A program made the position numbers and the translations under genes. Shown piece after piece: positions 50,829 to 59,861 of a stretch of DNA of 64,000 nt. The stretch is from Solirubrobacterales bacterium. Its GTDB lineage: Bacteria; Actinomycetota; Thermoleophilia; Solirubrobacterales; 70-9. Numbering within the stretch: position 1 is the stretch's first letter; each line of letters begins with the position of its first letter. Where the stretch lies: contig DATMZR010000023.1 in the NCBI GenBank assembly GCA_035573435.1, forward strand, positions 33,731 to 97,730, read 5' to 3'. A model generated the notes under the pieces. That model saw only the letters and a list, made by a program, of their open reading frames with translations. It had not been told where the DNA came from and made no database searches.

Positions 50829-52406
50829 TCAGCCCGAGCTTGTCTCGGGGGCCGGATCCCCGCTCGCAACCACGCGGTCGCGCCCGCGGGCCTTCGCCTC
50901 GTAGAGCGCCGCGTCGGCGCGGCCGAACAGGGCCTGTGCCGATTCCTCGCTGTCCCACCAGGCCACGCCCGCGGAGCAGGTCTCGCCGTGGGGCATCGCC
51001 TCGCGCAGGCGCTCCAGCATGTTCTCTGCCTCAACCGCCAGACAGCCGGGAAGCGCCAGTACGAACTCCTCGCCGCCGTAGCGGGCGAGCACGTCGGTGG
51101 CCCGCAGCTTCTGCTGCCAGCTCGCGGCCACCTCCTTCAGCAACAGGTCGCCCGCCTGGTGCCCGTGGCGGTCGTTGTAGTCCTTGAAGCGGTCCAGGTC
51201 GAGAATCGCCACGCAGAGCGCGTTGCCGTCTCGGCCGGCCCGTGCGACCTCGCGGGGAAGCGCCTCTTCCCAAGCGCGGTGGTTGGGAAGGCCAGTGAGA
51301 TCATCGGTCCGGGCCACCCTCTCGAGCCGCGATAGGAACTCCGCCCGCTCGATCGCAATCGAAGCCTCCGCGGCGAGCAGCTCCATCGTCTGGGCAAGCT
51401 CATCGGTGAGCCCTTCCAGGCGCTGGTCCCAGACGATCGTCAGAACCGCGACCGGCGAACCGTCGCGCGCCACCGGCTGGAACAGACATGACGCCGCCCC
51501 GGCGCGCCGGACGAGCTCCTGGTCGAGCATCGGATCACCCAGTGCGTCGGGGACGAAGAGCGGCTCGCCCGAGACCATGGCACGGACCACGCCCGACGGA
51601 TAGCCGACCAAGGGCAGCGCGACATCGGAGAACTCGGCGCCTGACGAGGCGGTTGCGACCATGAACGACCCGTTGGGATCGGGCTCCCAGAGCGACCCGG
51701 ACGAGGCCCCCGCCACGTGCACCGCCGCCTCACAGATGGCCGGTCGCGCCTTGTCCGCCTCGGTGCTTCGTGCGAGCTCCCTGGCCACCCCACCGATCGC
51801 AGCCAAGGTGCGCGCTTTGCTCTGGGACTCGACCGCCACACGTTGCACGCGCCGCACCAGGACGTCGATCACGATTCCCCCGGCGGCAACGGTCGCCACG
51901 GTCATCACCCAACGGGCCACGGGGGCGCTCGGCTCTATCTCCAGCAACACCCAGGCGTAGGCGATCCCGACGAAGACCATGTGAAGGACGCCCCACTCCC
52001 GCCCGAAGAAGAGGAACGCAAAGAGCCCCACCCAGACATAGAAGAGGCTGTAGAAGCCCGGATCGTGGCTGTAGGCGATCGCTCGTGTGATCACCAGGGT
52101 CCCGCCCAACGCCGCCACCTGGCCCGACCACGCGGGAAGCCGGCGAGAACCAAGGACGCAGACCAGCGAGGCCGCGCCGGCAATCGCGATATTGGTCCAG
52201 ATCGCGCCGTCGTCGAACTCGGACGGGTGCGGCAGAAGGAGCGAGATGGCACCGATGCTGGTCCCGGCCAGGAACAGAGCACCCAGGGTGAGCCACATCG
52301 CCCGGGGGTCCTCGGTCGCGGTCGCTCCCGGCGTGCCCGTGACCAGATCTCGGATGCGAGCCGCAGCCTGCCCCATCCATATTCGGATCGGCGCGGCGAC
52401 AGGCAC
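50829..52406 (-). CDS. Membrane-bound diguanylate cyclase with GAF domain
   Basis: The 525-residue protein has five or six N-terminal helices (about residues 35-185), a GAF-like region (about 200-345, with SSGAEFSDVALPLVGYPSG) and a C-terminal GGDEF domain with RTDDLTGLPNHRAWEEALPRE and the active site ARYGGEEFVLALPG (about 445). An inhibitory I-site RATD lies five residues before GGEEF. It makes c-di-GMP from two GTP, regulated by a ligand at the GAF domain or membrane sensor. The start is GTG 52406; an in-frame ATG at 52376 is possible. The divergent gene starts 63 bases away. Confidence 0.93.
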   Translation of the reverse strand: MPVAAPIRIWMGQAAARIRDLVTGTPGATATEDPRAMWLTLGALFLAGTSIGAISLLLPHPSEFDDGAIWTNIAIAGAASLVCVLGSRRLPAWSGQVAALGGTLVITRAIAYSHDPGFYSLFYVWVGLFAFLFFGREWGVLHMVFVGIAYAWVLLEIEPSAPVARWVMTVATVAAGGIVIDVLVRRVQRVAVESQSKARTLAAIGGVARELARSTEADKARPAICEAAVHVAGASSGSLWEPDPNGSFMVATASSGAEFSDVALPLVGYPSGVVRAMVSGEPLFVPDALGDPMLDQELVRRAGAASCLFQPVARDGSPVAVLTIVWDQRLEGLTDELAQTMELLAAEASIAIERAEFLSRLERVARTDDLTGLPNHRAWEEALPREVARAGRDGNALCVAILDLDRFKDYNDRHGHQAGDLLLKEVAASWQQKLRATDVLARYGGEEFVLALPGCLAVEAENMLERLREAMPHGETCSAGVAWWDSEESAQALFGRADAALYEAKARGRDRVVASGDPAPETSSG

Positions 52407-52456
52407 GCTTTAGCCGTGGCAGGGTCCGTCCGCGGAAGCGTCCAGCCCTCGGCTTG

Positions 52457-52462
52457 TATGGT
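52457..52462 (+). promoter_or_regulatory. Putative -10 element for a leaderless transcript
   Basis: TATGGT lies seven bases before GTG 52470, the preferred start of the reductase gene. The in-frame ATG at 52458 lies inside this element and is therefore less likely to be the start. Confidence 0.4.
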
Positions 52463-52469
52463 CCTTCCA

Positions 52470-53735
52470 GTGCCCGACCGAGACCTCGATGTCGTCGTCT
52501 TCGGGTCCACCGGGGTCACGGGACGCCGCGTCGCTGCCTACCTTGCCGAGCGCGCCGCGGAGACCGGCGCTTCCTGGGCGGCGGCGGCCCGCGACGTCGC
52601 AAAGCTCCGCCGAGTCCTCGAGGAGGAAGGCGTCAGCGCACCCGAGACCATCGTCGCCGACGTCGACCAACCGGATTCCCTGGCCGCGATGGCTTCGCGC
52701 GCCCGCGTCGTGCTCAACCTCGTGGGCCCCTACACGCTTTACGGGCGGCCGGTGATCGAAGCCTGCGTTGCCGGTGGAGCGCACTACGTCGATCTGACCG
52801 GGGAGATCCCCTTCGTCCGCCAGATCATCGACTCCTTCGGCGATCGGGCCAGGGAAGCGGAGGTCAAGCTGGTGCAGGTCTGTGGCTTCGAGTCTCTGCC
52901 GGCGGACCTGTCGGTCCTGCTGGCCGCCGAGCAGGCGCGCGCTCGGTGGGACGATGCCCTGGCCGAGGTCGACCTGGAGGCAAGCGTCTCGGCGCCACCG
53001 GGTATGCCCCGCCCCTCGGACATGGTCTCCGGTGGAACCGCACAGAGCCTCGCCGCGGCCGCGAGCAGCGAGAACGCGGCGGCGGTCACAGATCCGGCGG
53101 CGCTGATCACCGACTCGGCCGTGGCGGAGGAGATCCGCCGCCGCAGCCCGATCTCCGTCATGCCACGGCGCTCAGGCGATGCGGTGATCGCGCCGATGGC
53201 GCCTGCGGCGTTCATCAACCCCGCCGTGATCCACCGCTCTGCGGCGCTGCTAGCGGCCGAAAGCGGCACCCGCGCCGAGCCGTTCCGCTACCGCGAGGGC
53301 GTCGCCCTCCGGGGAACGGCCCCTTCGCTCCCGCTGCGCTACGCGGCGGCGGGCGTGATGTCCGGAGCCCAGGCGGCCCTGGCAAGCGCGGCGCGTGCGC
53401 GCCCCTCGGTGAGACGCCGCGTCTCCGGTGTCCTGGGCGCGATTCTTCCCTCGTCGGGATTCGGACCCGCCTCGGACCGCATGGAGCGGTGGAAGTGGCG
53501 CATTTCGCTCACGGCCCGGACAACCGCGGGGCGCGAGGTGCGGGTCGAGGTCGACGCCGACGGCCACCCCGGATACCTCGCCACCGCGAGGATGATGGGA
53601 GAGGCCGGATTGCTGCTTGCCGAGCCCGACGCGACACCGCAGCGGACGGGGTGCCTGACGCCCGCCACCGCCCTGGGCACTGCCTGCGTCGGGCGGTTCG
53701 AGCGCGCGCGAGTTCGCTTCTCCGTCAGCTCCTGA
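52470..53735 (+). CDS. Saccharopine-dehydrogenase-like (trans-acting enoyl reductase family) protein
   Basis: The 421-residue protein has an N-terminal Rossmann fold, VVVFGSTGVTGRRVAAYLAE, then IVADVDQPDSLAAMASRARV and VVLNLVGPYTLYGRPVIEAC, and GAHYVDLTGEIPFVRQII, all typical of the SacchrpDH-NADP family to which mycobacterial trans-acting enoyl reductases belong. It probably reduces a lipid or other substrate with NADPH. GTG 52470 gives the family N-terminus MPDRDLDVVVFG. It precedes a small secreted-protein gene on the same strand by 10 bases, so they may be cotranscribed. The true substrate is unknown. Confidence 0.9.
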   Translation: MPDRDLDVVVFGSTGVTGRRVAAYLAERAAETGASWAAAARDVAKLRRVLEEEGVSAPETIVADVDQPDSLAAMASRARVVLNLVGPYTLYGRPVIEACVAGGAHYVDLTGEIPFVRQIIDSFGDRAREAEVKLVQVCGFESLPADLSVLLAAEQARARWDDALAEVDLEASVSAPPGMPRPSDMVSGGTAQSLAAAASSENAAAVTDPAALITDSAVAEEIRRRSPISVMPRRSGDAVIAPMAPAAFINPAVIHRSAALLAAESGTRAEPFRYREGVALRGTAPSLPLRYAAAGVMSGAQAALASAARARPSVRRRVSGVLGAILPSSGFGPASDRMERWKWRISLTARTTAGREVRVEVDADGHPGYLATARMMGEAGLLLAEPDATPQRTGCLTPATALGTACVGRFERARVRFSVSS

Positions 53736-53745
53736 GGGGACCCGA

Positions 53746-54237
53746 ATGCAACCTCCGACCAGCCAGGCGTCCTCGGGAGCGCGCTTCGGCGTAGTGCTCG
53801 CCGCCGCCGTCTTGCTGGCCGGGCTCGTGGCCATTATCGTGACGAGCTCCGGGTCGTCCTCCGACGGCGGCGGCGGGGCGGCGCCCGCACCGCGCCGCTG
53901 CCTGACGGCCTGGAACTCCGACTCCGAGGCGCTCGCCTTCGGCCGACACGACTCGATCAGCCACGGCTACACCGGCGTCCAGGTCGGCTACATGCCGGAG
54001 GAGGGCGCCACCAGCCTGTCGAGCGAGCCCGAGGGGGGTGACTGCGCCGTCGTCTTCGCCGCGGATCAGCTCGATCCAGAGACCGAGTACGTCGGCCAGA
54101 TCTACGTCGACGGGGAGTGGGTGCCCTTGAGCGGCCTGCTCCAGGCGCTGGACCTGGCCGAGCTGCAGGACGCCGCCGTCGGCGGGGCGAACGCGACCGT
54201 CACCTCCGAAGGGAAGCTGATCGAGCAATCACCCTGA
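53746..54237 (+). CDS. Single-pass membrane or secreted protein of unknown function
   Basis: The 163-residue protein has a cytoplasmic N-terminus (about 12 residues), a transmembrane segment (FGVVLAAAVLLAGLVAIIVT), a Ser/Gly linker and an extracellular domain with two Cys (RRCLTAWNSDSEALAFGRHD and GGDCAVVFAADQ). It looks like a membrane-anchored extracellular sensor or binding domain. GAGGGG precedes ATG 53746, ten bases after the reductase stop. No known family could be assigned. Confidence 0.72.
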   Translation: MQPPTSQASSGARFGVVLAAAVLLAGLVAIIVTSSGSSSDGGGGAAPAPRRCLTAWNSDSEALAFGRHDSISHGYTGVQVGYMPEEGATSLSSEPEGGDCAVVFAADQLDPETEYVGQIYVDGEWVPLSGLLQALDLAELQDAAVGGANATVTSEGKLIEQSP

Positions 54238-54245
54238 GCCGCGGC

Positions 54246-54650
54246 TTACGGCTCGTTGAGCGGCGCGAACGCAGCCGCGTTCGCGTAGAGCTTGTACAGC
54301 TGGAGGCTCTGCGCCCAATCCTCGACGCACGAGTGCTCGAAGACCTCGTAGGCCCGCTCGTCGGAGAGCGAGGTGCCGGACTCCTCCTGGCTCTGCGGCG
54401 TCAACGAGCTGCGGATGTCGGCGATGGTGGCCTGCTTCTCCGCTTCGGTGCCGGCGTTCCAGTCGCGGCACTGCGCCAGGGCGGCGACCGATCCCCCCAC
54501 CGGGTCGCCGACTGGTTTCGCCGTGGGCGTCTTCCCGGTGGCGGCGTCGTCACCGCAGCCGGCGAGGGCCCCGGCGATCAGACAAAGCGCCAGCGCCAGC
54601 GCTGCTGCCGACAACCCATTGTGAAAGGCCCCTCTAAGGTCGGTTCTCAA
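54246..54650 (-). CDS. Small lipoprotein of unknown function
   Basis: The 134-residue product has a lipoprotein signal with LCLIAGALAGCGDDAATG (lipobox LAGC). The mature region is acidic and helical with RDWNAGTEAEKQATIADIRS and a second pair of Cys, which suggests a small disulfide-stabilised helical bundle. The start is uncertain: TTG 54650 gives two Arg before the hydrophobic part but overlaps the beta-helix gene by 17 bases, while TTG 54614 would remove the positive charges. It is on the same strand as the beta-helix gene and may be cotranscribed with it. Confidence 0.7.
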   Translation of the reverse strand: MRTDLRGAFHNGLSAAALALALCLIAGALAGCGDDAATGKTPTAKPVGDPVGGSVAALAQCRDWNAGTEAEKQATIADIRSSLTPQSQEESGTSLSDERAYEVFEHSCVEDWAQSLQLYKLYANAAAFAPLNEP

Positions 54651-56721
54651 AGCCGGCGAAACTGTTCATGCGATCGAGCAGCTCGTGCGCCTGCTTGGTC
54701 TGCGCGAACTTGCGGGAGGCTCGCTGCTGCTGAGTGGCCTGGAGCTCGGCGGCGGAGCTCTCCGGCTTCGGCGCCGGATCCCACCAATCGCAGGGGCCGG
54801 TCTCGTCCGGGCCTTCCGAACAGTCGATCAGGTACGCCGTCTTCGACGGGTCGCCACCACCCACGCTGGTATCGCAGTCGGAGGGCAGCAGGTCCGGCGG
54901 AGCGCCCGCACCCGGCCCGGTGATGCTGCCCGCGGTCCCGTCGAAGCCGGTGTTGTTGAACCAGCAATCCCCGGTGTTGCCGGAGAACTCGTCCCACCAG
55001 AAGTCCGTTCCATTGGGATAGGGCCCGGCGCCGCCGGAGTGGTCATTGCCGAACAGGCTCACGGCCGTGGCGAACTTGAACCCTTGGGGCGACCGGCCCA
55101 TGGCATTGGCGAAGAACTGGTTGCCGCACGAGGTCGAGATGCCGTTGTCGGGCGCGCCCGGACATGAGATTCCGGGGTTGACGTTACCCTCGGCTCCGCC
55201 GCCTGTGGTCAGGGCGTCGGGAACGGCGATCAACATCGTCCCGTCGCGCCAGTTGTCGAAGATGTAGTTGCTGTTGACGCGGGCGTCGTTCATCCCTGCA
55301 TAGATGATCCCCGTGCCGAGCGGCACCGCCACCAGCGGATCGACCGGCGGGTTGTCGGCGTACAGGTTGAGGTTGTTCGAGTAGATGCGGTTGTGATCGA
55401 TCCGGGAATAGTCCGCGGGGAATCCGGGGTGGCCGGCGGAGGAGAGCGTGTCGCTGGCGATGCCGGTGACGTTGCCGTAGATGTGGTTCTCGGTGATCCG
55501 CACGGCGTTGCCCATCGACCCCGAGTAGCCCAGCGCCGAGCCGTGCAGGTCGCACCACTTGACGGTGGTGTTGTAACGGGGCGCGTCCGGATAGAACGTG
55601 GTATCGGCCTGTGACCCCGTCTCCGGGGCTGCACCCGGGTAGACGACTGAGTCGCCGGAGCCATATCCCTCACAGTTGCGGATCAGGCCGTGGTCGGAGG
55701 TAAACGAGAGCTGCCCGTAGTCGCGGTTCCAGAAGAACTTGGTGCGGGCGAGCAGGTAGCCGTCGATCTCCTCGGTATAGATCCCGAACTCGCGACCGCC
55801 GCGCGTGAGCAGGTTCGAAGCGACGAAGCCGTCGGCGCGGTCGGCGCGCAGGACGACGTGCTTCGTGTAGCAGTTGTCCGGGTCGCCGCAGTCGGCGCCC
55901 CCGCCCGGCTTCGCGCCGGGCGCGCTCGGGTTCGTGTAGCCCTTGCCGGCGTCGAGGAGGACATCCTCGGGCCTGGGGCCCGTCCCCTCGATCTGGAAGT
56001 TGCAGCGTAGGCAGGCGCCCAGCTCTTGCGCCGGGATCCCCTGGCGGTTGTCAAGCGGGGGGTCCGTGGGGTCGCCTTTGATCTTGCGCCCCTGGACGTA
56101 GATCAGGTTCTGGTCGTTCGGACAGGTCGCCTGGTACTCGAAGCTCGGCGCCGAGCCGCCGTTCGCCTGGGTTTGAAGCAGATCCGGGTAGCACTGAGGA
56201 TCATCGGTGGGCGCTTGCCGCGAGGCGGGCTCCGTGTAGCGGCCGGGCAGGATCACGACCCGATCGTTGTTGCCGGAGTCGTTGACCGCCGGCTGCACCG
56301 AGTGATAGTGGCAGCGCTGGGCGAGCGCTTGGTTGATGTCGAGCAGCTCGTCGGCTCGGTCGGAGGTGTAGACGATCGTCGGCTGGCTCGGGCGCAGGCG
56401 GAAGCCCTGGGTCTGGGCTACCTCCAGCGAGTCATGAAGCTTGGCCAGGGAAACGCTGCCATTGGTGCCCTTGCAGACGACTCTGACGTCACCAGGGCCT
56501 GCGCCGGTCACCGCCGAGGCGAGCGAGCGAAGCTGTGGCACCTTGCCGCCGGCCGGGGGACTGACCGCGCCGTCAGGGGCAGGATCCGGCCAGTAGGAGG
56601 GACGCTCAGGATGGGCCAAGGCGAGCGCTGGAACGGCCAAGAGCGCCAGGGGGACGAGCCACGTGACCCTCCGCGCGCGCCTAGCCAGAGCCGCAAACCC
56701 GCAAACCACACCCGTCTTCAT
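54634..56721 (-). CDS. Secreted right-handed beta-helix protein
   Basis: The 695-residue product has a signal peptide (about residues 1-37, ending LALA) and a long region of short repeated strands with Asn and Gly turns: VRITENHIYGNVTGIASDT, YSRIDHNRIYSNNLNLYAD and DARVNSNYIFDNWRDG, typical of pectate-lyase-like parallel beta-helices. There are many Cys, probably in disulfides (CNFQIEG, CDLHGSALGYSG). Catalytic residues of polysaccharide lyases are not clear. The C-terminus (about 640-695) is a coiled-coil-like helix with AAELQATQQQRASRKFAQTK. ATG 56721 follows GGAGGAGAG. Confidence 0.85.
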   Translation of the reverse strand: MKTGVVCGFAALARRARRVTWLVPLALLAVPALALAHPERPSYWPDPAPDGAVSPPAGGKVPQLRSLASAVTGAGPGDVRVVCKGTNGSVSLAKLHDSLEVAQTQGFRLRPSQPTIVYTSDRADELLDINQALAQRCHYHSVQPAVNDSGNNDRVVILPGRYTEPASRQAPTDDPQCYPDLLQTQANGGSAPSFEYQATCPNDQNLIYVQGRKIKGDPTDPPLDNRQGIPAQELGACLRCNFQIEGTGPRPEDVLLDAGKGYTNPSAPGAKPGGGADCGDPDNCYTKHVVLRADRADGFVASNLLTRGGREFGIYTEEIDGYLLARTKFFWNRDYGQLSFTSDHGLIRNCEGYGSGDSVVYPGAAPETGSQADTTFYPDAPRYNTTVKWCDLHGSALGYSGSMGNAVRITENHIYGNVTGIASDTLSSAGHPGFPADYSRIDHNRIYSNNLNLYADNPPVDPLVAVPLGTGIIYAGMNDARVNSNYIFDNWRDGTMLIAVPDALTTGGGAEGNVNPGISCPGAPDNGISTSCGNQFFANAMGRSPQGFKFATAVSLFGNDHSGGAGPYPNGTDFWWDEFSGNTGDCWFNNTGFDGTAGSITGPGAGAPPDLLPSDCDTSVGGGDPSKTAYLIDCSEGPDETGPCDWWDPAPKPESSAAELQATQQQRASRKFAQTKQAHELLDRMNSFAGFENRP

Positions 56722-56789
56722 CAACGCTCTCTCCTCCCTACGCCGAGACCACGGGACAGACTATCTGTTTCTGAGCCAGGGGTCTGCCG

Positions 56790-59150
56790 CTATCTCCTCA
56801 CGATCTTGAATCGCTTGCGTTGTGTACCCACGTTGCCGACCCGGTCGACGGCTTTGACCTTGATGGTATGGGTGCCACGCCTGAGCTTCGGGGTCTTGTA
56901 ACGCCAGGAACAGGACCGGAAGCGCCTCGAATCGATCCGGCACCGGCGGCCGACCCGCTCGGAGGCCTTGAGGACGAAGGCCGCCGCAGCCTTCCTCCTC
57001 CTGGTCATCACCTTGTGACGACCGTCGATCCTCACCACGGGCGCAGTGGCGTCGACCTTGAAACGGCGCCAAGCGATGTCGGTGGTTTCGGCTGCGTCCG
57101 TTGCCTGCACCCGGAACGTGTGCAGGCCGTCCGGGAGCGTCGAGGTCGTGAACGGCGAGGCGCAGGATGCGAAGGGAGCATCGTCGATCTGACAGCTGAA
57201 GCTGGAGTCCGCGTCCAGGGAAGAGAAGACGAAGCTCGGCTTCGGGTCCTTGCTGACCTCGCCGAAGGCGAGCCCGCCGGTGATCGAGACCTCGGCGGGC
57301 CCGTCCACGGTCCAGGCGCGAGTGGCGACGTGAGTGTTCCCGGCCGCATCCGTTGCCTTCACCTGGAAGGTGTACGAGCCGTCCGCAAGGCCGGAGGCCG
57401 TGAACGGCGAGCCGCAGTCCCGGAAGACGCCTGAGCCGAGGAACCGGCAGCCGAAGCTGACGTCGGGCTCGTCCGAAACGAAGCCGAACGCGGGACTCCG
57501 ATTGGACGAGGTGGAGCCGGCTGCGGGACCGGAGCTGATCGTCACGGTCGGAGGGGTGGTGTCCACCGTCCAGGTGCGCGTGGCGACGTCGGTGTTCTGA
57601 GCCCTATCCGTTGCCCTCACCCGGAAGCTGTGCGAGCCATCAGGGAGATCGGAGACGCTGAACGGGGAGGTGCAATTCTCAAAGCCGCCGCCGTCGAGCT
57701 CACATTCGAGGGTGGCGCCGGGGTCGTTCGTGGCGAAGCCGAAGGCCGGGTTCGGATCGGCCTCGGTGGAGCCGTGCGCGGGACCGGAGGAGATGGTGAC
57801 CGCGGGCGGATCGGTGTCCACGGTGAAGGCCCGCCACCGAACGGCGCTCTCGTTGCCGGGGGCGTCGATCGCCTTGACGTAGAGGGCATGGGGGCCGTCC
57901 GCGAGCGGGGGACCGGAGAACGGCGTGGCGCAGGGCCTGAATGGGTGAGCATCGAAGTGGCAGGCAAAGGTCGAACCCGGCTCGGTCGAGGTGAAGGTGA
58001 AGTCTGGGGTCGGGTCGTTCGTGAAGCTCCCGTAGGCTGGTCCCGAGGCCATGCGCGCCTCCGGAGGGGTCGTCTCGGCGGTGAAGGCCCGGAACGCGTC
58101 GTAGGCGGGTTTCGGGGAGCGGTCGTAGCGGACCAGCCCCGCCGTGCCGCAGATGCTGCACAACCTCGCGTACCCGGAATCCGGATCGGGATCGTGCCAG
58201 AGGAACCAGAAGATGCGCTGCACGTTCCAAGCCGCTCGATTGCTCAGGATCAGCTTGAAGGCGCTTTTGAGCAGGTCGCGCTGGCCTGTGAGGCCCTTGT
58301 TGTAGCCGAACTGGTCCGGGGCTCCGGACCCCCAGGCGAGCTCGGTGAGCCACAGGGGCGTCGCAGCATCGTCGTGGTCCGTCATCACGGCCCGGAATTG
58401 CTCGATCTTCATCCGGAGCTCGGTCGGGCCGCGCGCATACGGATGAAGGGCGGCAACGTCGAAGTCGTCCTTGACCCCGGGCACCTGGTAGAGGTTGTCG
58501 AGGAAGACCCAGGCTGTCGCGTCTCCGAACCCGGGCATTCCGGCGAGCACGATCTGTGCCTGCGGATCGCGGCTCTTGATCGCGTCGTGGGAGATATGGA
58601 GCAGGCGGGCGTACTTTTGAGCCGTGTGTTCGACGGTCTGGCCGGGGTCGAAGTACTTGCTCAGGTTGGGCTCGTTCCAGATCTGCCAGGACTGAATCGG
58701 CAGCGGCTTGGCGTCCGCCCCGAACCGCTGCCGGTAGCCGTTGGTCCAGTAGCTGCCGCCCGGCCCGTAGCGCGCCACGGCCGCCTCGAGGAAGTCCCGC
58801 CACGCCTGCACGTCGGCAGCGCTGTCGAGCGGGGGACGCGCGGGGGCCCCGCTGCCGACCCACTGCGGAGATCCCCATACGAACGGGACCGGCCTGATTC
58901 CGCGCGAGGCGAGGGCGCCGACCAACCAGTCCCGGTCGCTCCAGTCGTAGGAGCCCGGGGTGGACTCCACGGCCCTCCACTTGAGCAGGAAGCGCTCCGT
59001 CCGGACCCCCACATCGGCCATTCCCTGGGCGTCCTTGGCACCGAGGGCTCCCTGGGCAATGCCGAAGAACTCCGATCGGGCCGCCCCTGCCGGCGAGGCG
59101 GTGAACAGCGCCACGCTGAGGACGCTGAGAACGATTGCGAGACGAGTCAA
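56790..59150 (-). CDS. Secreted GH39-like glycoside hydrolase with five Ig-like repeats
   Basis: The 786-residue protein has a signal peptide (about residues 1-23), a clan-A barrel (about 25-355) with acid/base Glu in SWQIWNEPNLSKYF (about 160) and nucleophile Glu in LWLTELAWGSG (about 271), and five tandem domains of about 85 residues each (from about 363). The first four contain a paired Cys (TFACHF and RPCATPF, for example) and a VDT linker; the fifth is strongly basic. The barrel likely cuts a plant or bacterial polysaccharide; the repeats extend it from the cell or bind glycan. TTG 59150 is the assumed start. Confidence 0.9.
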   Translation of the reverse strand: MTRLAIVLSVLSVALFTASPAGAARSEFFGIAQGALGAKDAQGMADVGVRTERFLLKWRAVESTPGSYDWSDRDWLVGALASRGIRPVPFVWGSPQWVGSGAPARPPLDSAADVQAWRDFLEAAVARYGPGGSYWTNGYRQRFGADAKPLPIQSWQIWNEPNLSKYFDPGQTVEHTAQKYARLLHISHDAIKSRDPQAQIVLAGMPGFGDATAWVFLDNLYQVPGVKDDFDVAALHPYARGPTELRMKIEQFRAVMTDHDDAATPLWLTELAWGSGAPDQFGYNKGLTGQRDLLKSAFKLILSNRAAWNVQRIFWFLWHDPDPDSGYARLCSICGTAGLVRYDRSPKPAYDAFRAFTAETTPPEARMASGPAYGSFTNDPTPDFTFTSTEPGSTFACHFDAHPFRPCATPFSGPPLADGPHALYVKAIDAPGNESAVRWRAFTVDTDPPAVTISSGPAHGSTEADPNPAFGFATNDPGATLECELDGGGFENCTSPFSVSDLPDGSHSFRVRATDRAQNTDVATRTWTVDTTPPTVTISSGPAAGSTSSNRSPAFGFVSDEPDVSFGCRFLGSGVFRDCGSPFTASGLADGSYTFQVKATDAAGNTHVATRAWTVDGPAEVSITGGLAFGEVSKDPKPSFVFSSLDADSSFSCQIDDAPFASCASPFTTSTLPDGLHTFRVQATDAAETTDIAWRRFKVDATAPVVRIDGRHKVMTRRRKAAAAFVLKASERVGRRCRIDSRRFRSCSWRYKTPKLRRGTHTIKVKAVDRVGNVGTQRKRFKIVRR
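56793..58064 (-). repeat. Five tandem Ig-like domain repeats in the glycosidase
   Basis: Approximate units from 58064 down to 56793, each 84-85 residues: SGPAYGS, SGPAHGS, SGPAAGS, GGLAFGE and a diverged last unit with RRRKAAAAF. They share the order V-x-I-SGPAxGS, C-x(8-12)-C-x-SPF, LPDGxHxFRVxATD, WTVD. The last unit lost the acidic residues and gained many Lys and Arg. Confidence 0.85.
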
Positions 59151-59306
59151 ACCTGGTCCCTGCTTTCCACCCTGGCGGTCCGGATCTCCGACAGGCGAAG
59201 CGTAGTGGCGGCGAAGGCCGCCCGAGCGCCTCAGCGCCGATTTTCTGGACGTTTGTACGTACTTAGCGGGTTACCCGTCGGTCAAAAGGGGCGCGCTTTT
59301 TGAAGC
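59151..59306. other. Intergenic region with short palindromes
   Basis: The 156 bases between the glycosidase start and the VOC stop contain an AT-richer core with GTACGTAC and CGGGTTACCCG (a five-pair hairpin). A terminator for the upstream VOC gene and a promoter for the glycosidase probably lie here, but I cannot place them with confidence. Confidence 0.3.
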
Positions 59307-59774
59307 TCAGGCCTGGCCGGCAGACATCGCTGCTGCAGCGCGCTTCTCCATCTCGCCGGGTGGCACGTCCTCGACGTGGGTGGCCACGTGCCAGCGGTGG
59401 CCGAATGGATCCTCGAACGAACCTGAGCGGTCGCCATAGAATTTGTCCTCAACCGGCTGCAGCGCCTTTGCCCCAGCCGCTACCGCACGCTCGAAGGTGC
59501 CATCTGCGTCCTCGACGTAGACATGGAGCGACACCGGGGTGCCCCCCACGGTCCTCGGGCTGCGCGCGTCCATCTCCGGGGACTCGTCGGCGAGCATGAT
59601 CACCGAGTCACCGATCTCGAGCTCAGCGTGGCCGACCCTGTCTTCGGGCGCGCCCATGCGCATGCGCTCGGTGGCGCCCAGGACCGAGGTGTAGAAGTCG
59701 ATCGCCGCACTTGCGCCGTCGACGATCAGGTACGGCGTGATTCGGGGATATCCCTCGGGGATCGGCTGGACCAT
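59307..59774 (-). CDS. VOC/PhnB-like protein
   Basis: The 155-residue protein starts at ATG 59774 after AGGAGGTCC. It has ITPYLIVDGASAAIDFYTSV and LGATERMRM in the first half, then VGHAELEIGDSVIMLADES and FYGDRSGSFEDPFGHRWHVA, which is the pattern of PhnB-type members of the VOC family. The Glu and His metal ligands differ from glyoxalase I. Function unknown; a plain VOC protein. Confidence 0.9.
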   Translation of the reverse strand: MVQPIPEGYPRITPYLIVDGASAAIDFYTSVLGATERMRMGAPEDRVGHAELEIGDSVIMLADESPEMDARSPRTVGGTPVSLHVYVEDADGTFERAVAAGAKALQPVEDKFYGDRSGSFEDPFGHRWHVATHVEDVPPGEMEKRAAAAMSAGQA

Positions 59775-59861
59775 GGCTTCGGACCTCCTGACGTTTTCGC
59801 GAGCGGCCTGTCGGCGCGAACGAGCAGCGGTTGGTCGCACCGCAGGGTCAAGACAACCTAG

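Noticed and set aside
56793..58064. CRISPR-like or tandem DNA repeat
   Set aside because: The repeats are about 255 bases, diverged in DNA, and in frame as protein domains.
57630..59303. 557-codon plus-strand frame opposite the glycosidase
   Set aside because: Antisense of a clear GH39-like gene with Ig repeats; translation is Gly/Arg/Glu-rich with no domain.
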